Origin: Antedon mediterranea
Lineage: Eukaryota; Echinodermata; Crinoidea; Comatulida; Antedonidae
Direction: 5' to 3'
NCBI RefSeq assembly: GCF_964355755.1
Contig: NC_092672.1
Span: 15,370,501-15,434,500, forward strand
Length of the DNA stretch: 64,000 nucleotides
Shown: piece by piece, positions 45,851 through 55,966 of the stretch
Layout of the letters: the number at the start of each line of letters is the position of its first letter
How positions within the stretch are numbered: the stretch's first letter is position 1
The notes under the pieces: model-generated
The model's input: the letters and a program-made list of their open reading frames with translations, nothing else
The model's database searches: none
Told to the model about the DNA's origin: nothing
Translations under genes and position numbers: made by a program

Positions 45851-46085
45851 TTATTTATTTTCAGCTTTCTGAGAAGGTACAGCCGTTGATTAGATTTTTT
45901 AACAATATTTACAGTATTTGAATTCCAGTTTAATTCACAATCTACCGTTGTTCCTAAATATTTATGTTCTTTTTTAGTTTCTATCTTTTAGAACATTATC
46001 AATAACACTTTTCTTCTTTCTGAAATCAAAAATTAATTCTTTGGTCTTATCCACATTTAATATAAGAAAATTTTGTCAACATTCG
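45851..46085 (-). pseudogene. LINE reverse-transcriptase thumb fragment (LINE-5)
   Basis: Minus-strand frames read LNVDKTKELIFDFRKKK and then KYLGTTVDCELNW followed by KKSNQRLYLLRKLK. This is the segment after the catalytic YADD of CR1/L2-like reverse transcriptases (NxxKTKEL..DFR, YLG..D..L.W). A frameshift and stop codons separate the parts. Confidence 0.6.
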
Positions 46086-46734
46086 ACATTCACGTGAAGT
46101 TGTGCGCCTCCTATTTTTGAATGACGTCAGAGTTGCGCATCATGACTTGCGCGCGATTTTATGAATTTTAATGATTGATCATAGATTAAAAACAAAATGT
46201 TTATATCAAGAGTCAACTTTCTATGGATTAAAAATGGCATGTTTCCCACAAAGTTACGTACACAAAATTAATTTCTAATCAATTTTCTATATATTTCAGG
46301 ACATTTTTAGCATTTCAAAATTTGCCATGCGCACATCTCGTACATAGCATTGTATTTGCAATAGATTTTTGTTCTTCATACCTTCTGTGATAGATTTCAT
46401 TAATTTTTATTTGCAATTTTAATTGCATACTACTGATGCATGTGCACGATAAACGTTGAAAACTGTGTGCTTAAAAATTGCAAATTCAATGCAAATTTAT
46501 GAAAAAATCTGCCTATTTTAAATCTACTATAGCGCTTCAGGAAGACCATTGACCCACCATTTTGTCAACTTATTTTGAAATCTAATGAGCTCATCGAATT
46601 TAATAGAATGCATCTAGCTTATTCGTATACCATTTTCCCACAGTTTTTAATATTGTCTAGGTTAATCCCATGGGGTTTTTCTGACAAAAATAGCTAATTT
46701 ATAAAGACAGTCCAGACTTGCAATATTTGTTATT
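46086..46734. other. Intergenic; dispersed repeats
   Basis: 46125-46260 is an inverted copy of 20650-20815, and 46330-46570 is homologous to 43490-43760. No gene is seen. Confidence 0.5.
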
Positions 46735-47075
46735 CTGTAAAAAGAATGCATATAATAAATTTAACTTTAAAAACATTAAACTAGGTCATTATTTGTCTTA
46801 AATGTGCGTTCTACGGTTAATTATGATAAAATGAGTAGCTCGCATAAAAAGTTATCCCGTAGACGTTTCTAGGCCTAGCTTAGTTAGGCTTAGTTTAGGC
46901 CTAGCTGGTAAAGAGCGGTAACATACAAACATTGTACGTTAGCTCTAGGTCTAGCCTGTCGTTGTCGCTTTGCTAAATTAATTGTCTTTCCTTTTTTTGG
47001 CAGAATCTGTTAATAGAAATTAGGGAAGACCTGGTATTTTAGCTGAAAATTGACTGTTCTTTTATTTTTTTTACC
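46735..47075 (+). mobile_element. TTAA-MITE family, copy D (diverged, right-truncated)
   Basis: AAAACATTAAACTAGGTCATT, the AGGCCTAGC block, GTCTAGCCTGTCGTTGT and GACCTGGTATTTTAGCTG follow the family order. The right half beyond about 47075 is missing. It shares GACCTGGT with the 58-bp unit of copy A. Confidence 0.65.
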
Positions 47076-47140
47076 CCGAGTAATAAAACGAGATATACTC
47101 TAATCATATTACGTATACAGTATATTTAATAAAGTTTAAG

Positions 47141-47145
47141 AAAAA
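47141..47145 (-). terminator. Polymerase III T-run terminator of tRNA-Val
   Basis: AAAAA on the plus strand gives TTTTT on the minus strand, 2 nt after the tRNA 3' end. Confidence 0.6.
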
Positions 47146-47147
47146 TA

Positions 47148-47219
47148 GGTTTCGCCAGGGCTCGAACCGGGGACCTTCTGCGTGTTAAGCAGACATGATA
47201 AACCACTACACTACGAAAC
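47148..47219 (-). tRNA. tRNA-Val(AAC), possibly decaying
   Basis: The minus strand reads GTTTCGTAGTGTAGTGGTTT..CTGCTTAACACGCAG..GGTCCCCGGTTCGAGCC. The loop TTAACAC gives anticodon AAC (Val). The acceptor GTTTCGT/GCGAAAC pairs with one G-T. The D-arm GTAGTGTAGTGGTT and AGGTCCCCGGTTCGA T-arm are those of animal tRNA-Val. Oddities: an extra T in the D loop, a C-T mismatch in the T stem (CCCGG against CCTGG) and discriminator C instead of A. It may be a functional divergent copy or an early pseudogene. Confidence 0.8.
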
Positions 47220-47873
47220 CTCTTACACCAAAAATGTGGGTTACACAAAGTTTTTTAAATCCATTTAAATAAATATGGTAATAAGCACAAAGCAAAATAA
47301 ACATGTGTAAAAGTGATAATTACCGATTACACAAAATGAGTATTTAAAAAAATAATAAAAATAAGATATACTGTATATCATATTGCGTATGTTCAAACTG
47401 TCACATAATTGGTGAAACAAATGATCAATATATACGTAATCACCCCTGTTATGAGGAGTCAATTCTCAGTACTGTATCTATTTCCAACATAGAAATATTT
47501 GGTATACAACATCACATGTGTTTCACATGTATCTAGAGTAACCTAACCCTTAACTTAACCTTACAGGCACCGCATGTGATACTGTATTACCAAATATTCC
47601 TATGATATTTCAGAAATAGATAGTATGTGGAGATATCGGCTTTAATAATTCTATTTTCGTCGCTCCTTTGATCGTATCAGGCCACTGTAGTATTTCTTTC
47701 ATTCTGTCCATTATTACCAGATGGATTATATGCAGTAGTGATGCATTTAATTATTCCGAATTAATCACAGCTTCTAAAACAAACTACCTTGATTACTTCT
47801 TCCCTAACCACCTGGTCTAGGGCATTTATATACACAGTACATAGGCCAGCAGCCCGAAGTACATATATATTAA
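47220..47873. other. Intergenic, no gene seen
   Basis: AT-rich sequence between tRNA-Val and MITE copy E. Small minus-strand frames here have no features. Confidence 0.5.
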
Positions 47874-48499
47874 AGACCCCTTCCCTGCAAATTTGGACGT
47901 TTTTTGGAAAATAAAACATATATATCACTTTAAAAACATTAAACCATGTCATTCCTTGTCTTAAATATACGTTTTATGGTAAATTATGATAAAAAGTGAG
48001 AAACAATGCACTACCTAAGTAGCTTGCGGCCATCGACCTCTTGTGGACGGTCTTAGGCCTAGCCTAGCTAGGCTTAGTTTTGTAGGCCTAGCTGGTAAAC
48101 ATCGGTAACGTACGAACATCGTACGCTAGCTATATACCTAGCCTGACGTTGTATAGTTGCTGCATTAATTGTCTTTCTATTTTTGCCAGACTCTGTTGAT
48201 ACAAATTGGGGAAAACCCGGTATTTTCGCTGAAAAGTTAGGAGTTTTCCATTTGTTTTGGCCTCACGATCGATCGAAAAGTGGGCGAATTACAGGTGAAA
48301 AACAAAAATATCAATCCGCGCGCAATGCATTTTGGGATTTATAGCGGGCCGCTATAATTATTAGAATCGACTTATTTTTCACATTTTTAACCGTTTAAAG
48401 ACGAAAAAAGTTATCGCAATAGGACCATATAATATTATTTTTACATTAAATATAGTTTGTGATCTTAAATTAGATCTAAAAAACGTAGGGAAGGGGGCT
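47874..48499 (+). mobile_element. TTAA-MITE family, copy E (full length, 626 bp)
   Basis: It is flanked by TTAA at 47870-47873 and 48500-48503. The left end AGACCCCTTCCCTGC and right-end complement AGCCCCCTTCCCTACG are inverted repeats. It is nearly identical to copy C over the whole length. TTAA targets are used by piggyBac and Kolobok transposases. The autonomous partner is not in this window. Confidence 0.85.
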
Positions 48500-49100
48500 T
48501 TAAATACAAAAATGATCCATGAATCCATAGTGCACAAACCTACAACAGGTTATGATGAACTGTTGCTTGAAACATGACAGTGTAAAAACATATTGTTACT
48601 AAACTTTGCAACAAAGCAAAAAAAGATTACTAAAGAACTAACCAATGATCGTAAACTAATGTTACGTGGTCTTAAAGATCTCTTAAATACAAAGGTTTTA
48701 CCTTCATCAATCAAAGTCAAGGATAGCATATTAACTAACAGGAAATAAGCAATGCTTTTAGGGTATGTTCAGACCTACGGAGTTATGCTTTCGTATCACA
48801 ACCAAGGTCATATTTTTATATGTGTCGTAAGAGCAAAGTGTTCAGATTCATTTCAATAAAGTTGCGTTACAAACGGATATAATGTCACTCAATGGCGATT
48901 AACCAAACTAACGCATGCGCGCGGTCGCTATGTGTGACCTTTTTGTTATTGCATGCTTTTTCCGCTACACGCTGTAATTTTTTCAACAATGTTGCCATTA
49001 AATTTATTTGCTATTTTACTTCAATTAATTGATGATGATAGTAATAACCAATTTACAGCTGATATGGACAAAGAATGTGTAATATGTGTGTATGTTTTTG

Positions 49101-50160
49101 ATAAACTTTATTCGAGCAAAACGACGACGTCAGCTTTGTTGCGAAGAATTGAGGAGAAGGCTTCTCTGGATAATGCTAGATGAACAAGCCGGTTTAGAGT
49201 CCATCTTTTCATCTCATTTTCAAGTGGAAAATGAACCGATTTATCGTAGATGGTGGGTAAAGCCAGGCATAGAAGTATGTTCTGGTGGGAAAATCATATA
49301 ATGACCTTGTAAAACTGTAAATATATTGTCGTATTATTGACCTATCTAGGATTAGGCCCTAGCAGGAGGCCCTATCTATCTAGATAGCAGTAGTAGGCCT
49401 ACCGCCAGCTCTATCCTATCTGAACGCTAAAAAAGCAGAGAATCCTGAAAATACATACAGACAGGCATAGTTACTGTTACTATTTATTATGCTTTATTAT
49501 TATTATTATGTAATATTGTCTATACTGTAGTATAAGCCTATATAATTGATGCAGGTTATTTTAAATAATGCAGTACTAAATAAGTAAGTAATACTAATAC
49601 AGTACCGACTACAGTAATACTAATACTTTAGGCATATTAATATTAATTTTTTTTTCAGAATGAACAAGGCTCTGTAGAAATTCGGTTAGCCCAACCTGGA
49701 GGTTTCTTTTGGGTGCGTTTTTAATCAGTTGGTGTCGCGAGGTCCACTTCGTGTGAGATTTTTCATGAAGTATGTCGGCAAATTGAAAGGGTGTTGATGC
49801 CAAAGTTTGTACGTGTTCAGGAAGGACAAGAGTTACTGGTAAGTATATAAAGTAATTGGTGATGATGTTACAATTTTGGATTATACAGTATAAAATAAAT
49901 TAATTATGTTTTATTACAGGACATGGTTGAAAAATTCAGGATGAAGCAAGGATTCTGCAGGTCGCTGTGGCTATTGATGGCACACACATCAAAATAACTG
50001 CACCAACTGAAAATGCCCAAGACTACTTTAATCATAAATGGTCATATTCAGTGCTGTTGCAGGGACTATTTGATGCAGATGGCAAATTTATGAACACTTT
50101 TTTTTGGCTTGCCAGAAAGCGTACACGATGCTCGTATGTTAAAAAAAAATGTGTTATTGT
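49101..50160 (+). pseudogene. Harbinger (HARBI1-like) transposase pseudogene
   Basis: Exons can be read as basic N-terminal KRRRQLCCEELRRR (about 49101-49270), then after the acceptor TTTTTTTTCAG near 49656 GVARSTSCEIFHEVCRQIE to EGQELL. A GTAAGT donor at 49839 and TTATTACAG acceptor at 49919 join LL to DMVEKF. The nuclease core has AIDGTHIKI (first catalytic Asp), FDADGKF (second Asp) and, in another frame, GLPESVHDARML. Damage: a TAA before GVARST, a one-base loss before QVAVAIDG, a frameshift in the T-run near 50100, and loss of the last third with the catalytic Glu. The intron shows that the element was transcribed in a eukaryotic, spliced form. Not functional. Confidence 0.75.
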
Positions 50161-50444
50161 AACTCGGATTAAAACAATCAACATGCATGTAGTTTATAAA
50201 CAAAACACTTCTAAAATCTAAAAAATATATACCGGTACGTAAAAACAGTAAAAATACATAAATGTTTTTGGCAAGGTTAAATAAGTTATATATATATATA
50301 TAAAGTTGTAATAATATAGTGTTTATTATTAATAGTAGGACTAGTAGTAGCGTATGAGAAATATATACCCCGAAAAATGTATAAATAAAACATAGACCTA
50401 CCTTTGTTGTTATTAACAGTGTGGTTGGTTTAGGAGTTACAGGC

Positions 50445-50847
50445 CTAGACCGAACACTTGGGCTCGGCATTACCGATTGGTTGCCGGGCATGCCAACCAG
50501 CACTGACCGTGAATGAATCGCCGATCATTTTGGGGTTTGGGTTTATATTTGGTCTATGACCTAAAATATCATTTATGGCAGAAAAATGTTCGAATCCTGT
50601 ACTTTCACTGGCTCCAGATTTATTTACTTGGTCTTTTCCCGCTTTATACGACGACCGCAACCCCTTCAATTTTGTTTGGATATGAAATCCTTCTTTATGA
50701 GGATGGCTCATCTCTGTTAACTTGTCCGCCATCTCGTTGAACACATCCATCTTGTTGCCGGTGCTTGTACGCAAGTTTTTAGCATCCCCACAATGAAATA
50801 AGGTCTTTTACCTTGGTTTCTTGCCAATGCGCACACTTCGATGACAT
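50445..50847 (-). pseudogene. Harbinger Myb/SANT-like DNA-binding partner, frameshifted
   Basis: The minus-strand frame starts MSSKCAHWQETKVKDLISLWG, shifts by one base, and continues NKMDVFNEMADKLTEM..F.IQTKLKGLRSSYKAGKD..NKSGAS..EHFSAINDILGHRP. W..ET..L..LW, the FNEMA helix, K.KGLRS.YK and ILGHRP are hallmarks of the Myb/SANT-like trihelix protein that accompanies Harbinger transposase and helps import it and bind its ends. The shift near 50800 breaks it. Confidence 0.75.
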
Positions 50848-51229
50848 TTTTAATTAATATAATAATAATACTGTATATAACAATAAAAGGTTTGATTTTT
50901 TCGCGCTTTCACTGATCACAACAAATGGATCAGCTTGGCTATACGATGAGGAGCAAATGTCACAATGTGACATAGCGAATATTGTAATTTGATTGGCTAG
51001 ATATCTAACCTAGGTCATATTCAACGATGTGTGACTTTCGTATTGTAAGCGACGTCCACTAAACTCATACCTTGAGCTTTCGTAGCGTACAAAATATCAG
51101 TTTCGTACAAGGTGGCTTCCACTAATCTTTTCCTGGTTCAGACCTATAGAGTTGTATGCCGCGTACGATACGAAAGCATAACTCTGTAGGTCTGTAGGCC
51201 CTTTTGAAATTAGACATGCACTTGATTCT

Positions 51230-51440
51230 ATTAGTTTTAACCCTTGTTCTCAGTTTGACTCACCTACATCCTCTTTTTCTTTTCATGCTGTTACAAATGA
51301 GTTAATTCTTGATCAGCTTCAGACCAGAGAATGGAGCCTAGAATTTTAACTGGCATTAACTCAAACTGCCATCCTATTAATCTTTTGAAACTATCGGCTC
51401 CTCATATCTTGCTTTATTTGATAAATAATTTCATTTAGTT
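51230..51440 (+). pseudogene. LINE reverse-transcriptase N-terminal fragment
   Basis: SFSFHAVTNELILDQLQT in one frame and INLLKLSAPHILLYLINNF in the next match the FxFxxVT..V...L......LLK.SAP.I..L...N pattern that precedes LINE reverse transcriptase motif 1. It is frameshifted and truncated. Confidence 0.5.
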
Positions 51441-52282
51441 AAAGACGAATTATTCTTTCATTCGTGTGGGGTTTTGCGATTGTCATTAAAAAATATATTC
51501 ACAGATATAGCAAATTATGAATATTAATAAATAATAGAAAATATATAAACAGTTTTAAATTCTTTTTTGCTACCCTATAGTTTACATGAATGCAATGACA
51601 TCCCTTGCTTGTAATTTATTTATACTTGTTTGTGTGAAATTTGATATTTTGCTGGGAAATGCTGATGAGAAACCTGGCCTTCCTTCAAGTATTAATCTAT
51701 CATCTTGTCATGCAAGTGCCCAAAGCATTGTCTAATATACAAACAGACAAAAACATGTAAAACTATACCATTCTCTAATTTATACATTTATTAGCATAAA
51801 TCCCATGAGCCCATAGCTGAATGCTAATTTTTGGGGGAAAAAAAGAAACTTTCAACATTCAAGCATATGCCATCAGTAGCATCAAATGGTCATGATTATC
51901 GATCACTTTTGTGACAAAATTTGAAATTACCAGTTTAAAGGAATCATTTCAATACTGAAAATTTACAATGCAAATATTATTAGTGGAAGTAATAGAAATA
52001 ATAAATTCACAAATCCATTCATCTCTTTAATGAAGAATCAAATTCAACATTTTTCACAAAAATTATACAACTTCCGAAATAAATCATAACCCTAAAAATT
52101 GTTTCATTAAATTTTCTGTCTGGATTTTATCTGTACATGTATTTTAACCTATGTGGACTTTTAACATTTAGCATTGGATTATGTTATACATGCTTTTATA
52201 AAAATTTGGAAGAAATAAAAATCAGAAAAAAAAAACACCACCCACCAGCCCCTGTAAACATGTATTAGAGTGCAGAAATCGA
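51441..52282. other. Intergenic, no gene seen
   Basis: AT-rich, without recognisable features, up to the foldback element. Confidence 0.5.
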
Positions 52283-55200
52283 GTAAATCTAGCATTTTGA
52301 GTGAAACAAATTGCAAACAGAGATTTTTTTTTGTTAAATGGTTACATATGATAAGGTGATTATTTTTTTAGCATCACACCTCTGACACTCATCCCGAAGG
52401 TATGCAAATTAGCTTAAATATGCAAATTAGGGTGAAATTACAGAGTTACCATATCTTAAAAACTACTAATCGTAGAGAGTTCATTTTTGCACAGTCTGGT
52501 TCAGAATATATATATTTATATTTGCTCTAATGAGACATTTTACATAAAAATGTCCGGAAGTACCAAATTTTGACCCTTGACCCCATTTCTCAATATTTAC
52601 ATAAATATGTGATTAAAATGTCTGTAGAGACTTTATTTTGGACTCAATGACTTGGATATTGCTTTTCAATACCTACCATAGAACTGTATTATAATTCCTA
52701 AAATCACAACTTCGTCACGCACCTCGAAAGTATGCAAATTAGTAGTACAAGTAATATTAAATATGCAAATTAGGGAGTGAAATTACAGCATTGCCATATC
52801 TCGAAAACCGCTAATGCTAGAGTGTTGATTTTTTCACTAAAATATTTAAAATGTATATATTTATATTTGCTGTAATGAGACATTTTACAAAAAAATGCCC
52901 GGAACTATGACATTTGACCCTCAACCCCATTTCTCAATATTGCATATATAATGAAAACCAAAATGTCTGTAGAGACTTTGTTTTGCCCTCAAATGACTCG
53001 GATACAGGTTTCCAATAGCCAACATAGGAATGTTTAGTAAATCTCAAAATCACACCTGTATCACTCACCTTCAAAGTATGCAAATTATTAGTACATGAAA
53101 TATGCAAATTAGTGGGTGAAATTACAGGTTCCTATATGTATCGAAAACCGCTAAGGTAGAGAGTTGATTTTTTCAAAAACTTGTTCAGAATGTACATATT
53201 TATATTTGCTCTAATGAAACATTTTACGAAAAAAGGACCGGAAATACAACAATTGACCCTTGACCCTATTTATCAATGTTTGCATACATAATGCGACTAA
53301 AATGTCTGTAGATAATTTTTTTGGACTCAAATGACTCGGATACAGTTTTCCTATCGTCAGCATATGACCTCTTTGTAATTCCCAAAATCACATCTTTGTC
53401 ACATACCTTGAAAGTACCGGTATGCAAATTATTAGTACAAGTTACATGAAATATGCAAATTAGGGGTGAAATTACAGTCTTCCCATATCTCGAAAACCAT
53501 TAATGCTAGAGAGTTGATTTGAATTCAGAGTTGATTCAGAATGTACTTATTTATATTCGCTTTAATGAAACATTTTACGCAAAAATTGTCTTGATTGAAT
53601 TATGACATTTGACCCTTGACCCTATTTCTCAATATTTTCATATAATTCAACTAAAATATCTGTACAGACTGTTTTGGCCTCAAATGACTCAGATACAGGT
53701 TTTCTATAGCCAGCATAGAACTGTTAGTAATTCTCAAAATCACACCTTTGTTACTTCCCTAGAAAATATGCAAATTAATAGTACGGTACAAGAGGTGAAA
53801 GTTGCCATATCTCTATCGGTCATTAGCGTTTTTCGAGATACATAAGGCTGTAATTTGCATATTTCATATAACTTGTACTAATAATTTGCATACTTTCGAG
53901 TTGCTTGACTTTTGGAATTACTAAACGATCCTATACTGGCTATATAAAACCTGTATCCAAGTCATTTGAGGCCAAAACAAAGTCTGTACATACATTTTAG
54001 TTGCATTATATGCAAATATTGAGAAATAGGTTCGAGGGTCAAATGTCATACTTTTGATAATTTTTTTTTTTATAATGACCCAGATACAGGTTTTCTATAG
54101 CCAGTATAGAACTGTTTAGTAATTCTCAAAATCACACCTCTGTTACTTCGCTTGAAAGTATGCAAATCAGTAGTACAAGAAAGTTGCCATATCTCTCTCT
54201 CGGTCATTAGCGTTTTCGAGATACATAAGGCAATTCACTGTAATTTTCATATTTCATATAGCTTGTACTACTAATTTGCATACTTTCAAGGTGCTTGACT
54301 TATACTGGCTATATAAAACCTGTATCCGAGTCATTTGAGGCCAAAACAAAGTCTGTACATACATTTTAGTTGCATTATATGCAAATATTGAGAAATAATA
54401 ATAATAATATCCTGGATTTATATAGCGCCTAATGTTGTGAAACCTCTAAGCGCTGTACATAAACTAATACGAAAAAAGGGAATTCCAACCATGCCAAAAC
54501 GAAGGTGTGATTTTGGGAATTACAAAGCGGTCCTATGCTGACTATAGGAAACATGTATATGAGTTATTTGAGTCCAAAACAAAGTCTCTACAGAAATTTT
54601 AGTCGCATTATGTATGCAAACATTGATAAATGGGATCGAGGGTCAATTGTTGTATTTCCGGTCATTTTTTCATAAAATGTTTCATTAGAATAAATATGAA
54701 TATGTACATTCTGAACAAGTTATTGAAAAAATCAACTCTCTAACCTTAGTGGTTTTCGATATATAGGAACCATTAATTTCACCCTCTAATTTGCATATTT
54801 CATGTAACTTGTACTAATAATTTGCATACTTTGGAGGTGAGTGATACAGGTGTGATTTTGAGATCTACTAAACAGTCCTATGTTGGCTATTAGAAACCTG
54901 TATCGGAGTCATTTGAGGGCAAAACAAAGTCTCTACAGACATTTTAGTTTCATTTATATATGCAATATTGAGAAATGGGGTCGAGGGTCAAATGTTGTAC
55001 TTCCTGTCATTTTTTCGTAAAATGTTTCATTAGAGTAAATATAAATATATACATTTTGAATAGATCAGTGAAAAAAATCAACTCTCTCGGACTAGTAGTT
55101 TTTGAGATATGGTAACCCTGTAATTTCACCCTAATTTGCATATTTAAGCTAATTTGCATATCATCGGGATGAGTGACAGAGGTGTGATGCTCAAATTTTG

Positions 55201-55288
55201 ATCTCCTCATCATATATGACCATTTAAAAAAGAAAAATCTCTGTTTGCAATTTGTTTCACTTTGGGCTGTTTTTTTTGCTAGATTGAC
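52283..55288. mobile_element. Foldback-type element with ~345-bp subrepeats, 3.0 kb
   Basis: The outer ends GTAAATCTAGCA and GTCAATCTAGCA are inverted, followed by GTGAAACAAATTGCAAACAGAG in both arms. The left arm has units starting near 52401, 52731, 53076, 53421 and 53768, each with two ATGCAAAT words, GTGAAATTACAG, CATATCTCGAAAACC, TTTGACCCTTGACCC and AAAATGTCTGTAGAGAC. The right arm carries the same units inverted (53850-55190), partly reshuffled with a short forward piece at 54055-54180. Long arms made of tandem subrepeats are characteristic of foldback elements. No transposase is seen; small open frames are artefacts. Confidence 0.8.
54396..54475 (+). repeat. SINE/LINE tail-like insertion in the right arm
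   Basis: ATAATAATAATATCCTGG followed by TTTATATAGCGCC and AAGCGCTGTACAT interrupts a right-arm unit. A trinucleotide run next to GATTTATATAGCGC is typical of retroposon 3' tails in marine animals. Confidence 0.5.
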
Positions 55289-55966
55289 TAAAAACCTTTG
55301 TTGCCCAAAACATACGATTTATCAATGTAACTTCCTGATGAAAAACATGTTCTACTTTTTACTAGAAACAATCATCAGTATTTGTCTACATAACCTAAGA
55401 CAACATGATTAATGAAATGAAAGCGCCTGTATATATACATTTGAATAAAAAGACTTCAGTGCATACTGATGATATAATTTTGACATTAATAATACATTAG
55501 TTTTTAACATTTGAATTTCTAAACTGAGAATAATTCCATGATGATGATGAATTTTCTTATAAATTAAACATTTATTAATTGATTTCTATTCATTTTTGTT
55601 GTATTTTGTAATGCCATGAATAATTCAATATAATTTCTTATCAAAATTAATTCATCCGTGAACGTAAACACAAATAATTTATAAAATTGTGTAATTCTTT
55701 TTTCTTTTTGTATTCAAATTCAAAACTATAATAGTTTCTAATTTGTCTTTGCTATTGATTTGACAATTTCTAACATGCAAATGTGATTATTACTTTATAG
55801 GGTGTGTCTAACAGTTATTCAATGATTTAAATCTAGTTATATCCAACTTAGTTTATGAGTTATATAGAAGAAATACTTCTACCCATATTAAATCTTATTT
55901 CAAATTCAAATAACCCAGTCTAAAACAGATTTAATTATGTTATGATGTATGCTATATTTTAGTAAT
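55289..55966. other. 3' flank of the second Ig gene
   Basis: AT-rich. TTTATT at 55571-55576 is an AATAAA on the minus strand about 390 nt after the stop of the Ig gene and a possible polyadenylation signal. Confidence 0.4.

Larger units (their letters stand above)
48761..51201. mobile_element. PIF/Harbinger transposon, decayed, both genes present
   Basis: The left end GGGTATGTTCAGACCTACG and right-end complement GGGCCTACAGACCTACAG extend as inverted repeats through GAGTTATGCTTTCGTAT. Inside, a broken transposase lies on the plus strand and a Myb/SANT-like gene on the minus strand, the usual two-gene arrangement of Harbinger elements. The target duplication (TTA-like) is not clear. It lies between a plus-strand sequence of unknown nature (48504-48760) and a LINE fragment at 51230. 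Confidence 0.75.
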
